A program made the translations under genes and the position numbers. The notes beneath the pieces are model-generated. The model searched no databases and was not told where the DNA came from. It saw only the letters and a list, made by a program, of their open reading frames with translations. Shown here one piece after another: positions 1 through 8,882 of a DNA stretch of 64,000 nucleotides; within the stretch, counting starts at the first letter, position 1, and every line of letters starts with the position of its first letter. This DNA comes from Nocardia flavorosea. Lineage in GTDB: Bacteria > Actinomycetota > Actinomycetes > Mycobacteriales > Mycobacteriaceae. The DNA lies in the NCBI RefSeq assembly GCF_015477805.1, contig NZ_JADLQL010000002.1, forward strand, positions 62,001 to 126,000, given 5' to 3'.

Positions 1-639
1 GCCGCCGACGATGCCGTGATCGCGCAGCTGATCACGACTGCGGAATCGTCGTTCGGCCCGGTCGACTTCTACTTCGCGAACGCCGGTATCGGCGGCGGCG
101 CGGGCCTGGACAGCACCGACGCGCAATGGTCGGCCGCCCTCGAGATCAACACCCTCGCCCATATCCGCGCCGCTCGCCTGCTCGTCCCCGGCTGGCTCGA
201 ACGCGGCCGCGGCTATTTCGTCTCCACCGCCTCCGCCGCCGGCCTGCTCACCCAACTCGGCTCCGCACCGTACTCGGTCTCCAAACACGCCGCTGTCGGC
301 TTCGCGGAGTGGTTGTCGATCACCTACGGCGACAAGGGGATCGGCGTGAGCTGCGTCTGCCCGATGGGCGTGGACACGGCCTTGTTGCACGAAGGAATGA
401 TCCCCGAGAACAACGCCGAAGCCGGCCGCCTGGCGATCACCGCCGTCAAATCCGCGGGCGTCGTACTCAGCGCCGAAGAGGTCGCCGACACGGTCCTGGC
501 CGGGGTCGCGGCCGGCGAGTTCCTGATCCTCCCGCATCCCGAAGTCCTGCAGATGTACCGCAACAAGGGCTCGGACTACGACCGCTGGATCCGCGGTATG
601 CGCCGCTTCCAGGCCGCCCTCGAAAACCCGGCCTCCTGA
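1..639 (+). CDS. Short-chain dehydrogenase/reductase (5' end outside window)
   Basis: The frame is open from base 1, so the gene begins to the left of the window; the missing N-terminal TGxxxGxG nucleotide-binding segment is explained by this edge. The visible part has the NAG motif of the SDR fold (NAGIGGG), a serine in STASAAG and the catalytic YSVSK (Tyr-x3-Lys). Family members are cytosolic NAD(P)-dependent alcohol/ketone oxidoreductases; the substrate cannot be read from this sequence. A GTG at base 16 is an internal codon, not a likely start. Confidence 0.85.
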   Translation, partial: AADDAVIAQLITTAESSFGPVDFYFANAGIGGGAGLDSTDAQWSAALEINTLAHIRAARLLVPGWLERGRGYFVSTASAAGLLTQLGSAPYSVSKHAAVGFAEWLSITYGDKGIGVSCVCPMGVDTALLHEGMIPENNAEAGRLAITAVKSAGVVLSAEEVADTVLAGVAAGEFLILPHPEVLQMYRNKGSDYDRWIRGMRRFQAALENPAS

Positions 640-801
640 CAGCACCGCAGGCCCAGCGGTTCGCTCCGAGACGTCCGAACGACGGCGCGATCTACCGGGC
701 AACTGCGCAGGTGCCGGCCGTTCGGCCATAACCACGCTCCCGCTGTGCCGGTGGGCTTCTCAGCGGCCGCCCCGGGACGGCGTCGACCGAGCGCGGGGCG
801 G

Positions 802-1236
802 TTACTGCTCGGTGTCGTCGGTGACCAGTGTCAGAGCGGCAGTGCGGATGACCTCGGGGATCTCGACCGGTTTCCGGGTCGTCTCGTCCACGTAGACATG
901 GACGAAGCTGCCGGTGGCCGCCGGTTCGAGATCCTCGCCCGCCACGCGGAAGATCGCCAGATCGTAGGTGATGCTGGAGCGGCCCAGCCGGGCGATCCGC
1001 AAGCCGACCCGCAGCTGGTCGGGAAAGCTGAGGGAGGCGTGGAAACGGCAGGAGGTCTCCGCGACGATCCCGATCGCGGGCAACTCGCGAATATCGGTAC
1101 CTGTCGCGTCCATGAGCCACGCGTTGACGGCGGTATCGAAGTAGGCGTAGTAGGTCACGTTGTTCACGTGCCCGTAGTGATCGTTATCGGCCCAGCGGGT
1201 GGGCACCGGCCAGAGCACCGGATACTGCGTCGTCAC
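802..1236 (-). CDS. Acyl-CoA thioesterase, hotdog fold (4HBT type)
   Basis: A 144-residue protein from a GTG at 1236; the longer open frame upstream has Arg/Pro-rich, non-coding-like sequence. It has the 4HBT signature: TRWADNDHYGHVNNVTYYAYFD holds the conserved Asp and the H-V-N-N helix start, near residues 13-34. The family hydrolyses acyl-CoA thioesters in the cytosol, usually as a homotetramer; chain-length preference is not deducible. It lies 89 bases downstream of the AraC-type regulator on the same strand, so co-transcription is possible. Confidence 0.8.
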   Translation of the reverse strand: MTTQYPVLWPVPTRWADNDHYGHVNNVTYYAYFDTAVNAWLMDATGTDIRELPAIGIVAETSCRFHASLSFPDQLRVGLRIARLGRSSITYDLAIFRVAGEDLEPAATGSFVHVYVDETTRKPVEIPEVIRTAALTLVTDDTEQ

Positions 1237-1325
1237 CCGGCCGACGATACCGGGTCGGCCGATCGGTCTCGCCGTGGCGACGTGGTACCCGGGTCGGGCC
1301 GATGTGCCCGGATCCGGTGCCGGCG

Positions 1326-2276
1326 TCAACTGGCCGAGGAGACCGCGGCAGCTCCGCTGGTCCGGTGTTCTCGGGGGCTGAGCCCGAAATGGCGTTTGAA
1401 CGCGGTACTCAAGGCGAACGCACTCCCGTACCCGACCCGGCGGGCGATCGCCTCGACCGTGTCCTCGGTGCCCTGCAACAGGTCCGCAGCCAGATCGAGA
1501 CGCCATTCGGTGAGGAACGCCATGGGTGGTTCCCCGACCAGTTCGGTGAACCGGCGGGCCAGCGCAGCCCGCGACGCCCCGGCTTCCTGGGCCAGCGCAG
1601 CCACGGTCCAGGGGTGGGCGGGGTTGTGCTGGAGCAGCCGCAGGGCCTTGCCCACCAGCGGGTCACCGTAGGCGTGGTACCACGGGGGTGCGTCGGCGCC
1701 GGAGAACCAGGTGCGCAGGGTCGCGATGAGCAGCAGGTCCAGCAGGCGGTCGAGCACTACGCCCTGGGCGGGCAGGTCTTTGACGGTTTCGTCGGTCAGC
1801 AGGGCCAGGAGCCGATCATCGGAACGGCCGCGTGGCAGCACCAGCATCGGCGGCAGCGCACGCAGCAGGCGCCGACTCACCGCGCCCAGATATTCGTAGG
1901 ACCCGGTGACCAGAACTGTTTCCCCGGCGGGGTCGTTACCCCATTGCCGGACCCCGAGACTCATCGTCTCGCAGAGCACTTCCCCGTCCACAGTCGTGGT
2001 GACCTGCCCGGGATTGATCAGAATCTGCGGTTCGGTTCCGGGATCGTCGGCAACGGTGTAGGGCTGCGGTCCCCGGAACACCGCGACATCCCCGGCCGCG
2101 ATCCGCCGCGTCTCGCCGTCGGCGGTGAGCACCCATGCCGAGCCCCGGACCACGGTAACGAGCGTCAGCGGCGACTCGTCCTGAATCCGCAGCGACCACG
2201 GCGGGCTGAGCATCGACCGCAGCACGAAGGCATCCCGTGCCCGCGGACCCTCCAGCAACGCGGCCAATGCATCCAC
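1326..2276 (-). CDS. AraC-family transcriptional regulator with N-terminal cupin domain
   Basis: A 316-residue regulator. Residues about 1-190 are a cupin-like sensing domain (SMLSPPWSLRIQDES, then a beta-rich segment with RRIAAGDVAVFRGPQPY). Residues about 205-305 are the double HTH of AraC proteins: WTVAALAQEAGASRAALARR and the second helix pair ending FKRHFGLSPREHR. This architecture (AraC cupin_6 type) normally controls a neighbouring oxidoreductase or resistance gene; here the nearest same-strand gene is the thioesterase. No ligand is evident. Confidence 0.88.
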   Translation of the reverse strand: MDALAALLEGPRARDAFVLRSMLSPPWSLRIQDESPLTLVTVVRGSAWVLTADGETRRIAAGDVAVFRGPQPYTVADDPGTEPQILINPGQVTTTVDGEVLCETMSLGVRQWGNDPAGETVLVTGSYEYLGAVSRRLLRALPPMLVLPRGRSDDRLLALLTDETVKDLPAQGVVLDRLLDLLLIATLRTWFSGADAPPWYHAYGDPLVGKALRLLQHNPAHPWTVAALAQEAGASRAALARRFTELVGEPPMAFLTEWRLDLAADLLQGTEDTVEAIARRVGYGSAFALSTAFKRHFGLSPREHRTSGAAAVSSAS

Positions 2277-2555
2277 CCGTAAACGATAACCGCAGCGCGG
2301 TCCTCAGCGCACAGGGTGCAAAAGCAAATGCCCGAGCAGTAGTTCGACGAGCAGCACCGGCGCCGGCCACATGAGCAACGAGCACAGCGGCCGCGGACGC
2401 CGGAGCGAAGCCGTAGGTCACCGCCGCAGCGGTCCAGCCGTAGCCGAACATATCGGATCCGAGGAGAGCTGCCACCGCGACCACGAGCCGCGTTCGGTCC
2501 GCGGGCCACGCGAGCGCGCCGGCGGCCGCGGCACCACCGGGACCGGCGGAAGTGG
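2277..2555 (-). other. Intergenic stretch, possible remnant of a small membrane protein gene
   Basis: On the minus strand one frame reads through a hydrophobic Ala/Val-rich stretch (VVAVAALLGSDMFGYGWTAA and further) with GC-rich third positions at first, but there is no ATG or GTG near its beginning, and the frame runs about 340 bases into the AraC gene with only shadow-like sequence. It may be a decayed gene or chance. I see no other feature here. Confidence 0.2.
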
Positions 2556-3734
2556 TCAGAGGTACATGCCGCCTTCGATGTGCCCCGTGCGCACAGCGAT
2601 ACTTTCGCTCCGGTCCCGCAGAGCCACGAGTTCCGCGAGCGTGGCACCTCCGGCCGGAATATCGGCGGGCGTATCGCCCAGCCAGGTCCGCGCCTCGGTA
2701 GCGGTCAGCTTGCCGATCTCCACCTGGGCCAGGCACCTGCCGGGCCGGGTCACGGCAGGGTGCAGCCGGGACAGGTCCTCGTTGGTGCTGATGGCGACCA
2801 GCACGTCACGGCCCTGCCCGAGCATTCCGTCGGTGAGATTGAGCAGCCGGGACAGGCCCTGTCCCGAGGAGGATTTGGCCTCGGCGTGGATCAGTTCGTC
2901 GCAATCCTCCAGGATCAGCAGCCGCCAGCGGTCGGATTCGTCGTCCTCGCCTTCGGCGCCCATCGCGGCCCGCATCAGATAGCCGGGTTTGGCGAACAGC
3001 ATCTCCGGGTCTAGCACGCAGTCGGCCTGGCACCACGGCGACCAGGCGCGGGCGAGTGAGCGCAGGGCAGTGGTCTTACCGGTGCCGGGCGGGCCGTGCA
3101 GGAGCAGCAACCGGCCCCGGATATCGGCCGGGCGCATTGCGGTCAACCGGTCCAGCGCACCCGCGACAGGCCCACTGTAGTTACCGCGGATCTCCGGCCA
3201 CTCGGGCGTGGTGACGGTCAGAGCGCGCCGGGTCGCTCCGCGGTCGCCCTGATGCCAGAAGCCCATTTTCACCGCGGTCACGTCGGCAGGGGCGGGCTGC
3301 TCGGCATCACGGACCGATTCGGTGACGATACGTTCGGCCAGCTCGTCACTTACCGCGACCACTTCCAGCGTGGCCGATTTATCGGCCCATCGGTCGGCGC
3401 GCAGGGTCCAGCCCTCACCGAGTACCAGAATCGACTGGGAATCGGTTTCCACGATGGAACGCGAAATCTGCGAATCCGGTGGTCGCAACAGGGCGTCCGG
3501 CCGCACCCGATCCAGTTGTCGCTTGCGGTAGTACGGCTGCACGCCCCGGCCGAAGAGGCTCAAGGTCAGCATGTCGAGCAGATCTCGGGGCGTGGAATAC
3601 GAATCGAGTACGGCCGACCACGGCATGGCGTCGGCCGGATCGGCGGTGCTGGGATCGAATTCGATCAGGCGAAGTGGTTCGTTGCGTTCGGGCATCGCCG
3701 ACCATGATCTGCCCGGATATACCGCAGCGTCCAC
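2556..3734 (-). CDS. AAA+ family ATPase (DUF5925/AAA type)
   Basis: A 392-residue protein. Residues 1-200 are a beta-rich N-terminal region of unknown role; the AAA module follows with Walker A GPPGTGKTT (214-222), Walker B LLILEDCDE (272-280), sensor-1 STNED (316-320) and HPAVTRPGR with likely Arg-finger residues (325-333). It resembles actinobacterial single-AAA proteins related to the BCS1/FtsH group, probably acting as an oligomeric remodelling ATPase on an unknown target. The GTG at 3734 is chosen because GAGGGA lies 6 bases upstream; an ATG at 3695 is the alternative. No partner gene is adjacent. Confidence 0.82.
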   Translation of the reverse strand: MDAAVYPGRSWSAMPERNEPLRLIEFDPSTADPADAMPWSAVLDSYSTPRDLLDMLTLSLFGRGVQPYYRKRQLDRVRPDALLRPPDSQISRSIVETDSQSILVLGEGWTLRADRWADKSATLEVVAVSDELAERIVTESVRDAEQPAPADVTAVKMGFWHQGDRGATRRALTVTTPEWPEIRGNYSGPVAGALDRLTAMRPADIRGRLLLLHGPPGTGKTTALRSLARAWSPWCQADCVLDPEMLFAKPGYLMRAAMGAEGEDDESDRWRLLILEDCDELIHAEAKSSSGQGLSRLLNLTDGMLGQGRDVLVAISTNEDLSRLHPAVTRPGRCLAQVEIGKLTATEARTWLGDTPADIPAGGATLAELVALRDRSESIAVRTGHIEGGMYL

Positions 3735-3854
3735 CCAATTTCCCTCGTCGAGGGCCTATGCGGCGGAGAACGGCTCGCGGTGCCGATGCCCGAGGCGCCG
3801 CCGGAAAACCGGGCTCGCACGCCTCGTCCTATCCGCCGGGTCGGCGGAACAGGT

Positions 3855-4301
3855 TCAGGACATGGACAACTCGACCATCGGCACCGTATCGATACCCCGT
3901 CCGGTGGCCTGCTCGATGATGCCGCTCAGCTTCCGGTAGGCCTTCGGATGGCGGACCCGGTAGTCCGCCAGCACCGTGGCCGTCTCCGCGGGCTCCAGTG
4001 GCCGGGCCACCGCGGACCGTCGGTAGCCAGTGCCGATACTCACCCGGCAGTGCGGATCGGCCAGCAGGTTCCGGTACCACTGCGAGGTCTCGCCGAAGCC
4101 CGAGGCGATGATCACCGTATCGGGGCCGGGCCGGGCCACTGTTTCCAGTGCGACATACCGCACTTTCCCGGACGTCCGGCCGGTGTGCTCGAGCAAGAGC
4201 AGCCGACCGCCGAACAGGAATCCGAGCCGGGCCCGGAACGCCCAGATCGGGGCACGCACGAACCACCGAGTACGCAACAGTTTTACGCCGAGATCCGCCA
4301 T
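3855..4301 (-). CDS. F420H2-dependent reductase-like protein (DUF385/Ddn family)
   Basis: A 148-residue single-domain protein of the deazaflavin-dependent nitroreductase family, a split beta-barrel flavin-fold group abundant in mycobacteria and nocardiae. Visible family features are the LLLLEHTGRTSGKVRYVALE strand pair with the G-R-x-S-G motif (about 34-53), and VIIASGFGETSQWYRNLLAD, where the SxWYxNL segment lines the cofactor site. Members reduce quinones, nitro compounds or other substrates with F420H2, often at the membrane. The substrate is unknown. Confidence 0.85.
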   Translation of the reverse strand: MADLGVKLLRTRWFVRAPIWAFRARLGFLFGGRLLLLEHTGRTSGKVRYVALETVARPGPDTVIIASGFGETSQWYRNLLADPHCRVSIGTGYRRSAVARPLEPAETATVLADYRVRHPKAYRKLSGIIEQATGRGIDTVPMVELSMS

Positions 4302-4321
4302 TGGTCGACGCTAACAGCAAA

Positions 4322-4372
4322 CGGCCCCGGCACACGCTCGGGGGGGGTGAAACCGAACGCGCGCCGGGGCCG
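4322..4372 (-). terminator. Possible terminator stem downstream of pntB
   Basis: CGGCCCCGGC (4322-4331) pairs perfectly with GCCGGGGCCG (4363-4372), a 10-bp stem with a 31-base loop holding a run of eight G. It lies 15 bases past the pntB stop on the minus strand and has no U tract. The long loop makes this a weak call. Confidence 0.35.
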
Positions 4373-4387
4373 CTGGAATTCGCGTGC

Positions 4388-5809
4388 TTACAGCGCCTTG
4401 AGTTCTTCGGTGACCGCACCCACCGACTTCTTCGCGTCACCGAAGAGCATGGAGGTGTGGTCGGAGTAGAAGAGCGGGTTGTCGATACCGGCGAAGCCGC
4501 TGTTCATCGAACGTTTCAGCACGATAACCGATTTCGCCTGGTCGACGTTGAGGACCGGCATCCCGTAGATCGGGCTGGACGAATCCTCGCGGGCGGCCGG
4601 GTTGGTGACGTCATTGGCGCCGATGACCAGGGCGACATCGGTCCGGCCGAATTCGCCGTTGATATCGTCCATTTCCTTCATGGCGTCGTAGGACACCTCG
4701 GCCTCGGCGAGCAGCACGTTCATATGCCCGGGCATGCGGCCGGCCACCGGGTGGATGGCGTATTTGACCTCCACGCCCTTGGCTTCGAGCAGACTCGCCA
4801 TTTCCTTCACCGCGTGCTGCGCCTGGGCAACGGCCATACCGTAGCCGGGCACCACGATCACCTGGTTGGCGTAGGCCATCTGGATCGCGGCGTCGGCGGC
4901 GGAGGTCGCCTTGGCCTGCTTCTGCTCGCCACTGCCCGAACCCGCGGCCGCACCGCCGCCGCCACCGAATCCACCGGCGACGATGGCCGGGATGGAACGG
5001 TTCATGGCCTTGGCCATGAGGTTGGTGAGGATGGTGCCGGAAGCGCCGACGATCATGCCGGCCACGATCATGGCGGTGTTGTTCAGCGCGAGACCGGCCG
5101 CCGCGGCCGAAAGCCCGGTGAGGGCGTTCAGCAGCGAGATGACCACCGGCATATCGGCGCCGCCGATGGGCAGCACGACCATGAGGCCCAGCACACCCGC
5201 GGCCAGCAGCAACCCGACCATCCACCACTGCGTGACGCCGCCGTCGGCGGCGCCGAGGCCGATCACGACCGCCGCAGCGACCGCGATCACCAGCAGCAGC
5301 AGGTTCACCGGCTGCTGCAGTTTGCCCAGCCCGATCGGTTTACCGGGCAGGATCTCCTGCAGTTTGCCGAACGCGATCAGCGAGCCCCAGAACGAAATCG
5401 AACCGATGATCGCGGCGAACAGTGAGCCGACGATGATGTGCACCGTCGGTTCCTCGCCGTGATGGAAGCTGGAGAACCCGGTGGTGTCGATGAACTCGGC
5501 CCACGCGATCAGCGCGACCGTACCGCCGCCGACACCGTTGAACGCCGCCACCAACTGTGGCATCGCGGTCATCTTGGTCCGCAGCGCGGGCGGCACGCCC
5601 AGGCCGACACCGACCACCAGGCCGGCGACGAGCAGGATCCAGTTGCTGGTATCGCGTACGGCGATGAGCGTGGCGATCACCGCGATGGCCATACCGGCCG
5701 CGGCGATCCAGTTACCCCGGACCGCGGTCTTCGGGCCGGTCAACCCCATCAGGCCGTAGATGAAGAGGGCGAAGGACAGGATGTAGAGGATATCGACGAG
5801 ATTGTCCAT
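4388..5809 (-). CDS. pntB: NAD(P) transhydrogenase subunit beta
   Basis: A 473-residue subunit of the proton-translocating transhydrogenase, which transfers hydride from NADH to NADP+ at the cost of the proton gradient. Residues about 1-260 carry eight or nine membrane helices (VDILYILSFALFIYGLMGLT first). After the linker GGFGGGGGAAAGSGSG comes the NADP-binding domain III with VIVVPGYGMAVAQAQHAVKE and ALVIGANDVTNPAA. Length is normal for the family. It is the last gene of the three-gene operon, 3 bases after pntAB. Confidence 0.97.
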   Translation of the reverse strand: MDNLVDILYILSFALFIYGLMGLTGPKTAVRGNWIAAAGMAIAVIATLIAVRDTSNWILLVAGLVVGVGLGVPPALRTKMTAMPQLVAAFNGVGGGTVALIAWAEFIDTTGFSSFHHGEEPTVHIIVGSLFAAIIGSISFWGSLIAFGKLQEILPGKPIGLGKLQQPVNLLLLVIAVAAAVVIGLGAADGGVTQWWMVGLLLAAGVLGLMVVLPIGGADMPVVISLLNALTGLSAAAAGLALNNTAMIVAGMIVGASGTILTNLMAKAMNRSIPAIVAGGFGGGGGAAAGSGSGEQKQAKATSAADAAIQMAYANQVIVVPGYGMAVAQAQHAVKEMASLLEAKGVEVKYAIHPVAGRMPGHMNVLLAEAEVSYDAMKEMDDINGEFGRTDVALVIGANDVTNPAAREDSSSPIYGMPVLNVDQAKSVIVLKRSMNSGFAGIDNPLFYSDHTSMLFGDAKKSVGAVTEELKAL

Positions 5810-5812
5810 GGA

Positions 5813-6136
5813 TCACTGACCTGCCTTCTCGGCACCCGCGCCGGGCTTCTTACCTTTGAACATGCCCAGCATCCGGTCGGTCACCACGAAACCGCCGACC
5901 ACGTTCAGGGTTCCGAACACCAGGGCCACGAACAGGATGATCTGGACCCCGATCGACGGGTCCTCCATCCGCCCGAGGGTCACCAGCGCGCCGAGCACGA
6001 CGATGCCGTGGATGGCGTTGGTTCCCGACATCAGCGGGGTGTGCAGGGTATTGGGGACCTTGGAGATCACCGCGAACCCCACGAATCCGGAGAGCACCAG
6101 AATGGCGATATTCGCCAGTAGCTCGCTGTACATCAT
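5813..6136 (-). CDS. pntAB: NAD(P) transhydrogenase subunit alpha, membrane part
   Basis: A 107-residue integral membrane subunit (PntAb/alpha-2) supplying the first membrane helices of domain II in bacteria that split the alpha subunit. Three to four hydrophobic helices are visible (LANIAILVLSGFVGFAVISK, then IHGIVVLGALVTLG and IILFVALVFGTLNVVGGFVV), followed by a basic tail. It overlaps the end of pntAA by 4 bases (ATGA), indicating translational coupling, and precedes pntB by 3 bases. Confidence 0.95.
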   Translation of the reverse strand: MMYSELLANIAILVLSGFVGFAVISKVPNTLHTPLMSGTNAIHGIVVLGALVTLGRMEDPSIGVQIILFVALVFGTLNVVGGFVVTDRMLGMFKGKKPGAGAEKAGQ

Positions 6137-7266
6137 TCGGCTTTCGTTGTCGGTTCGGCGTCACGGGTGACGCAGGAATCGGCCAGCACCTGATCGGAGA
6201 AGTCCGGTTTCAGTTCGCCGTCGGCGAGCATCAACTCCAGCAGTGCGGCGATATTCTTCGAATACAGCTCGCTGGCGTGCTCGGGCATGGTGGCGGGCAG
6301 GTTCAGCGGCGAACAGATCGTCACCTCGTGCTTGACGACGGTTTCGCCGGGCTCGGTGAGTTCGCAGTTGCCGCCGGTTTCGCCGGCCAGGTCCACGATC
6401 ACACTGCCCGGCTTCATCCCCGCCACCGCATCCGCGGTCACCAGGCGCGGCGCTGGACGGCCGGGCACCAGCGCGGTCGTGATCACCACGTCGAAGCCCT
6501 TGATCGCGTCTTCGAGGGCCTGCTGCTGTTTCGCCTTCTCCTCGTCGGTGAGTTCGCGGGCGTAGCCGCCCTCACCGGCGGCGTCGATACCGAGATCGAG
6601 CCACTGCGCACCGACCGAACGGACCTGATCGGCGACCTCGGGCCGGACGTCGTAACCGGTGGTTCGCCCGCCGAGCCGCTTGGCCGTGGCCAGCGCCTGC
6701 AAGCCCGCGACACCGACACCGAGCACCAGCACGGTCGCCGGTTTCACGGTCCCCGCCGCGGTGGTCAGCATGGGGAAGAATCGGGTCGACTCCGACGCCG
6801 CCAGCAGGACCGCCTTGTATCCGGCGACATTCGCCTGCGAGGACAGTGCGTCCATCACCTGGGCCCGCGAGATGCGCGGGATCGCCTCGACGGCGAACGC
6901 CTGCACCTTGTTCTTCTTCAGGGCATCGATCTGGTTGTCGGCATTGCGCGGCGCCAGGAAACCGATCAGCGTCTGTCCCGCGGCCAGTTTCGCGACCTCG
7001 GCATCCGTCGGCGGCGCGACCTTCACGACCACATCGGCCGACCAGGCATCACCGATGGTGGCACCGGCCTCGGTGTAGGCGGTATCGGGAATGAGCGCGC
7101 CCTGTCCGGCTCCGGTTTCGACCACGACCTCCACACCCTGTTTCACCAGGGCCGGAATGATCTTCGGCACCAGGGCGACCCGCCGCTCGCCCGCGGCGGT
7201 TTCGCGAACGACACCGACACGCGCCCCGCGCGGCGACGAATCGCTCACGGTCTGCGTTGTCTCCAC
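6133..7266 (-). CDS. pntAA: NAD(P) transhydrogenase subunit alpha, NAD-binding part
   Basis: A 377-residue soluble domain I that binds NADH and delivers hydride to PntB. The N-terminal region resembles alanine dehydrogenase (VGVVRETAAGERRVALVPK). The Rossmann motif is VLVLGVGVAGLQALATAKRL (about 181-200), followed by the DVRPEVADQVRSVGA segment and the mobile-loop region with ITTALVPGRPAP. It is the first gene of pntAA-AB-B. An AGGAGAGGGAAG Shine-Dalgarno region precedes the ATG, and a 14-bp palindrome lies 48 bases upstream. Confidence 0.96.
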   Translation of the reverse strand: METTQTVSDSSPRGARVGVVRETAAGERRVALVPKIIPALVKQGVEVVVETGAGQGALIPDTAYTEAGATIGDAWSADVVVKVAPPTDAEVAKLAAGQTLIGFLAPRNADNQIDALKKNKVQAFAVEAIPRISRAQVMDALSSQANVAGYKAVLLAASESTRFFPMLTTAAGTVKPATVLVLGVGVAGLQALATAKRLGGRTTGYDVRPEVADQVRSVGAQWLDLGIDAAGEGGYARELTDEEKAKQQQALEDAIKGFDVVITTALVPGRPAPRLVTADAVAGMKPGSVIVDLAGETGGNCELTEPGETVVKHEVTICSPLNLPATMPEHASELYSKNIAALLELMLADGELKPDFSDQVLADSCVTRDAEPTTKAE

Positions 7267-7313
7267 TTGTCTGTCTTCCCTCTCCTACGTTTTCCGGCCG
7301 CCGATTACGGCGG

Positions 7314-7343
7314 CGGGCGGGGTGTTCGTGAACACCCCGCCCG
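7314..7343. promoter_or_regulatory. Perfect 14-bp inverted repeat in the pntAA upstream region
   Basis: CGGGCGGGGTGTTC (7314-7327) and GAACACCCCGCCCG (7330-7343) are exact reverse complements separated by GT. The site lies between the divergent pntAA and HIT genes, 48 bases before the pntAA ATG. As DNA it is a strong dyad operator candidate; as RNA it would be a very stable hairpin in the pnt leader. The two-base spacer favours a protein-binding dyad. Confidence 0.55.
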
Positions 7344-7542
7344 AAATCCTCGCCACCGTACATCGGCGGAAGTGAGATTAGCTGAGATGCCCGTCACATC
7401 ACTCCCTCGGGGGCGGCAACCTTCACATCGGTAAATGCTGATCAGGGTGGTTAACGAGAGAACCGTGCCTGTGGGTCTGAAAAGTTTGCTAATTCCACCA
7501 GGCGGCCGGGTCCGGCCGGGCCGTACGCCGTAGAGTCGCCCT

Positions 7543-7998
7543 GTGAGCGAATGCGTTTTCTGCCGGATCGTGGCCGGTGCCGCGCCGGCCCACCGGGTCT
7601 ACGAGGACGACACCGTCTGCGCGTTCCTCGATATCCGGCCGATCACCCGCGGGCACACCCTGGTGATCCCCCGCAACCACGCCACCGATCTGTCCGAACT
7701 CGATGCCGAAACCGGTGCCGAACTGTTCCGGGCCGGGCATCGGATCGCGCGGGCGGTGCAGGGTCCGGCATTCGCCGCCGACGGAGCGAACCTGCTGATC
7801 AACGATGGCAGAGCGGCATTCCAGACGGTCGGTCACGTGCACCTGCACGTACTACCCCGCAAGCACGGGGACAAGTTCCGTTTCGCGTCGGGACTGGTTC
7901 TGCGCCGATCGCGGGAACCGGATCGGGTCGCAGCCGCGATCCGCGCCGGTCTGGCCGGTCTCGACACCGCCGCCGAAACCGATACCGATACCGGCTGA
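7543..7998 (+). CDS. HIT-family nucleotide hydrolase/transferase
   Basis: A 151-residue histidine-triad protein. It has the N-terminal CxxC (CVFC, possible Zn site), the central IRPITRGHTLVIPRNHATDL region and the catalytic triad HVHLHVLPRKHGDK (His-x-His-x-His-x-x), near residues 98-111. The family hydrolyses nucleoside phosphoramidates or dinucleotides in the cytosol. The start is a GTG at 7543 with no strong Shine-Dalgarno sequence. The tail after residue 120 is Arg/Ala-rich and less conserved. Confidence 0.9.
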   Translation: MSECVFCRIVAGAAPAHRVYEDDTVCAFLDIRPITRGHTLVIPRNHATDLSELDAETGAELFRAGHRIARAVQGPAFAADGANLLINDGRAAFQTVGHVHLHVLPRKHGDKFRFASGLVLRRSREPDRVAAAIRAGLAGLDTAAETDTDTG

Positions 7999-8044
7999 TC
8001 CGGTTTCCACACCGACCCGCCCCATCCCACGGAAGGCACCGCAT

Positions 8045-8881
8045 ATGTCCGATCTCCCCGACCGCCCAGAACTCGTCCGGCTGCTGTCGGACCAGTTCGA
8101 CGCCTTGGCCGAACTGGTCGGTGGGCTCGACGAGGACCGCTGGCGGACACCGTCGCCCCTGCCCGGTTGGACGGTTTTCGACGTGATCGGCCATATCATC
8201 GGCACCGAATCGCTGTTGCTGGGCGATAAGCCGCCGGCCCGTGCTTCGCAGGCTCCCGATATCGACGTCAAAACACTGCCGCATGTCCGCAACGACATCG
8301 GCGCGCTGAACGAGATCTGGTTGCAGCGGTTGCGGCCGCGGTCCGGCGCGGAACTGCTGCGCATGTACCACGAGGTGATCGACCGCCGCCGGAAAGCGTT
8401 GTCCGGCATGGACGATCAGGCGTGGCTCGCACCTTCGCAGTCCCCGGTCGGGGAGGTGCCCTACGCGCGGTTCATGCGGGTCCGGTTGTTCGACTGCTGG
8501 ATGCACGAGCTCGATATCGCCGACGCGCTGGGCGAGCGGGTCGACGAGGGCGGTGCGCGGGGCGAAGTCGCGTTCGCGGAGTTCGCCCAGTCGCTGCCGC
8601 GGGTACTCGCGAAACGCGGTGGCGCGCCGGTGGGTTCCCTGATCACCCTCCGGCTGACCGGACCGCTCGCGCGGACTCTGCATATCGAGGTCGGCGACCG
8701 GGCCGCCTACGTGACCGCACCCGAGCTAGAGCCCACGGTGACGCTGGAACTCGATTCGGGTCTGCTGGTGCGACTCGGCGGCGGACGCGTCGACCCCGAG
8801 ACCGTACTGGACCGCATCGACTTCGGTGGCGACGCCGAATTGGGCCGGCAGCTGGCGCGGAACCTCGCGTTCACCATCTGA
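8045..8881 (+). CDS. Maleylpyruvate isomerase-like (MDMPI/DinB-fold) protein
   Basis: A 278-residue protein starting at ATG 8045, behind GGAAGG. The N-terminal about 160 residues are a DinB-like four-helix bundle of the TIGR03083/MDMPI group (LPGWTVFDVIGHIIGTESLL holds the first metal-ligand His; DCWMHELDIADALG holds the last). The C-terminal about 100 residues form an SCP-2-like beta region (LTGPLARTLHIEVGDRAAYV). Such proteins are mycothiol- or metal-dependent in characterised cases; the substrate here is unknown. It ends one base before the peptidase E start, so the two are probably co-translated. Confidence 0.85.
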   Translation: MSDLPDRPELVRLLSDQFDALAELVGGLDEDRWRTPSPLPGWTVFDVIGHIIGTESLLLGDKPPARASQAPDIDVKTLPHVRNDIGALNEIWLQRLRPRSGAELLRMYHEVIDRRRKALSGMDDQAWLAPSQSPVGEVPYARFMRVRLFDCWMHELDIADALGERVDEGGARGEVAFAEFAQSLPRVLAKRGGAPVGSLITLRLTGPLARTLHIEVGDRAAYVTAPELEPTVTLELDSGLLVRLGGGRVDPETVLDRIDFGGDAELGRQLARNLAFTI

Positions 8882-8882
8882 G

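Noticed and set aside
4339-4348. G-run near 4340 as a G-quadruplex or phase-variable tract
   Set aside because: A single run without partner runs, outside any gene; better explained as loop sequence of the stem at 4322-4372.
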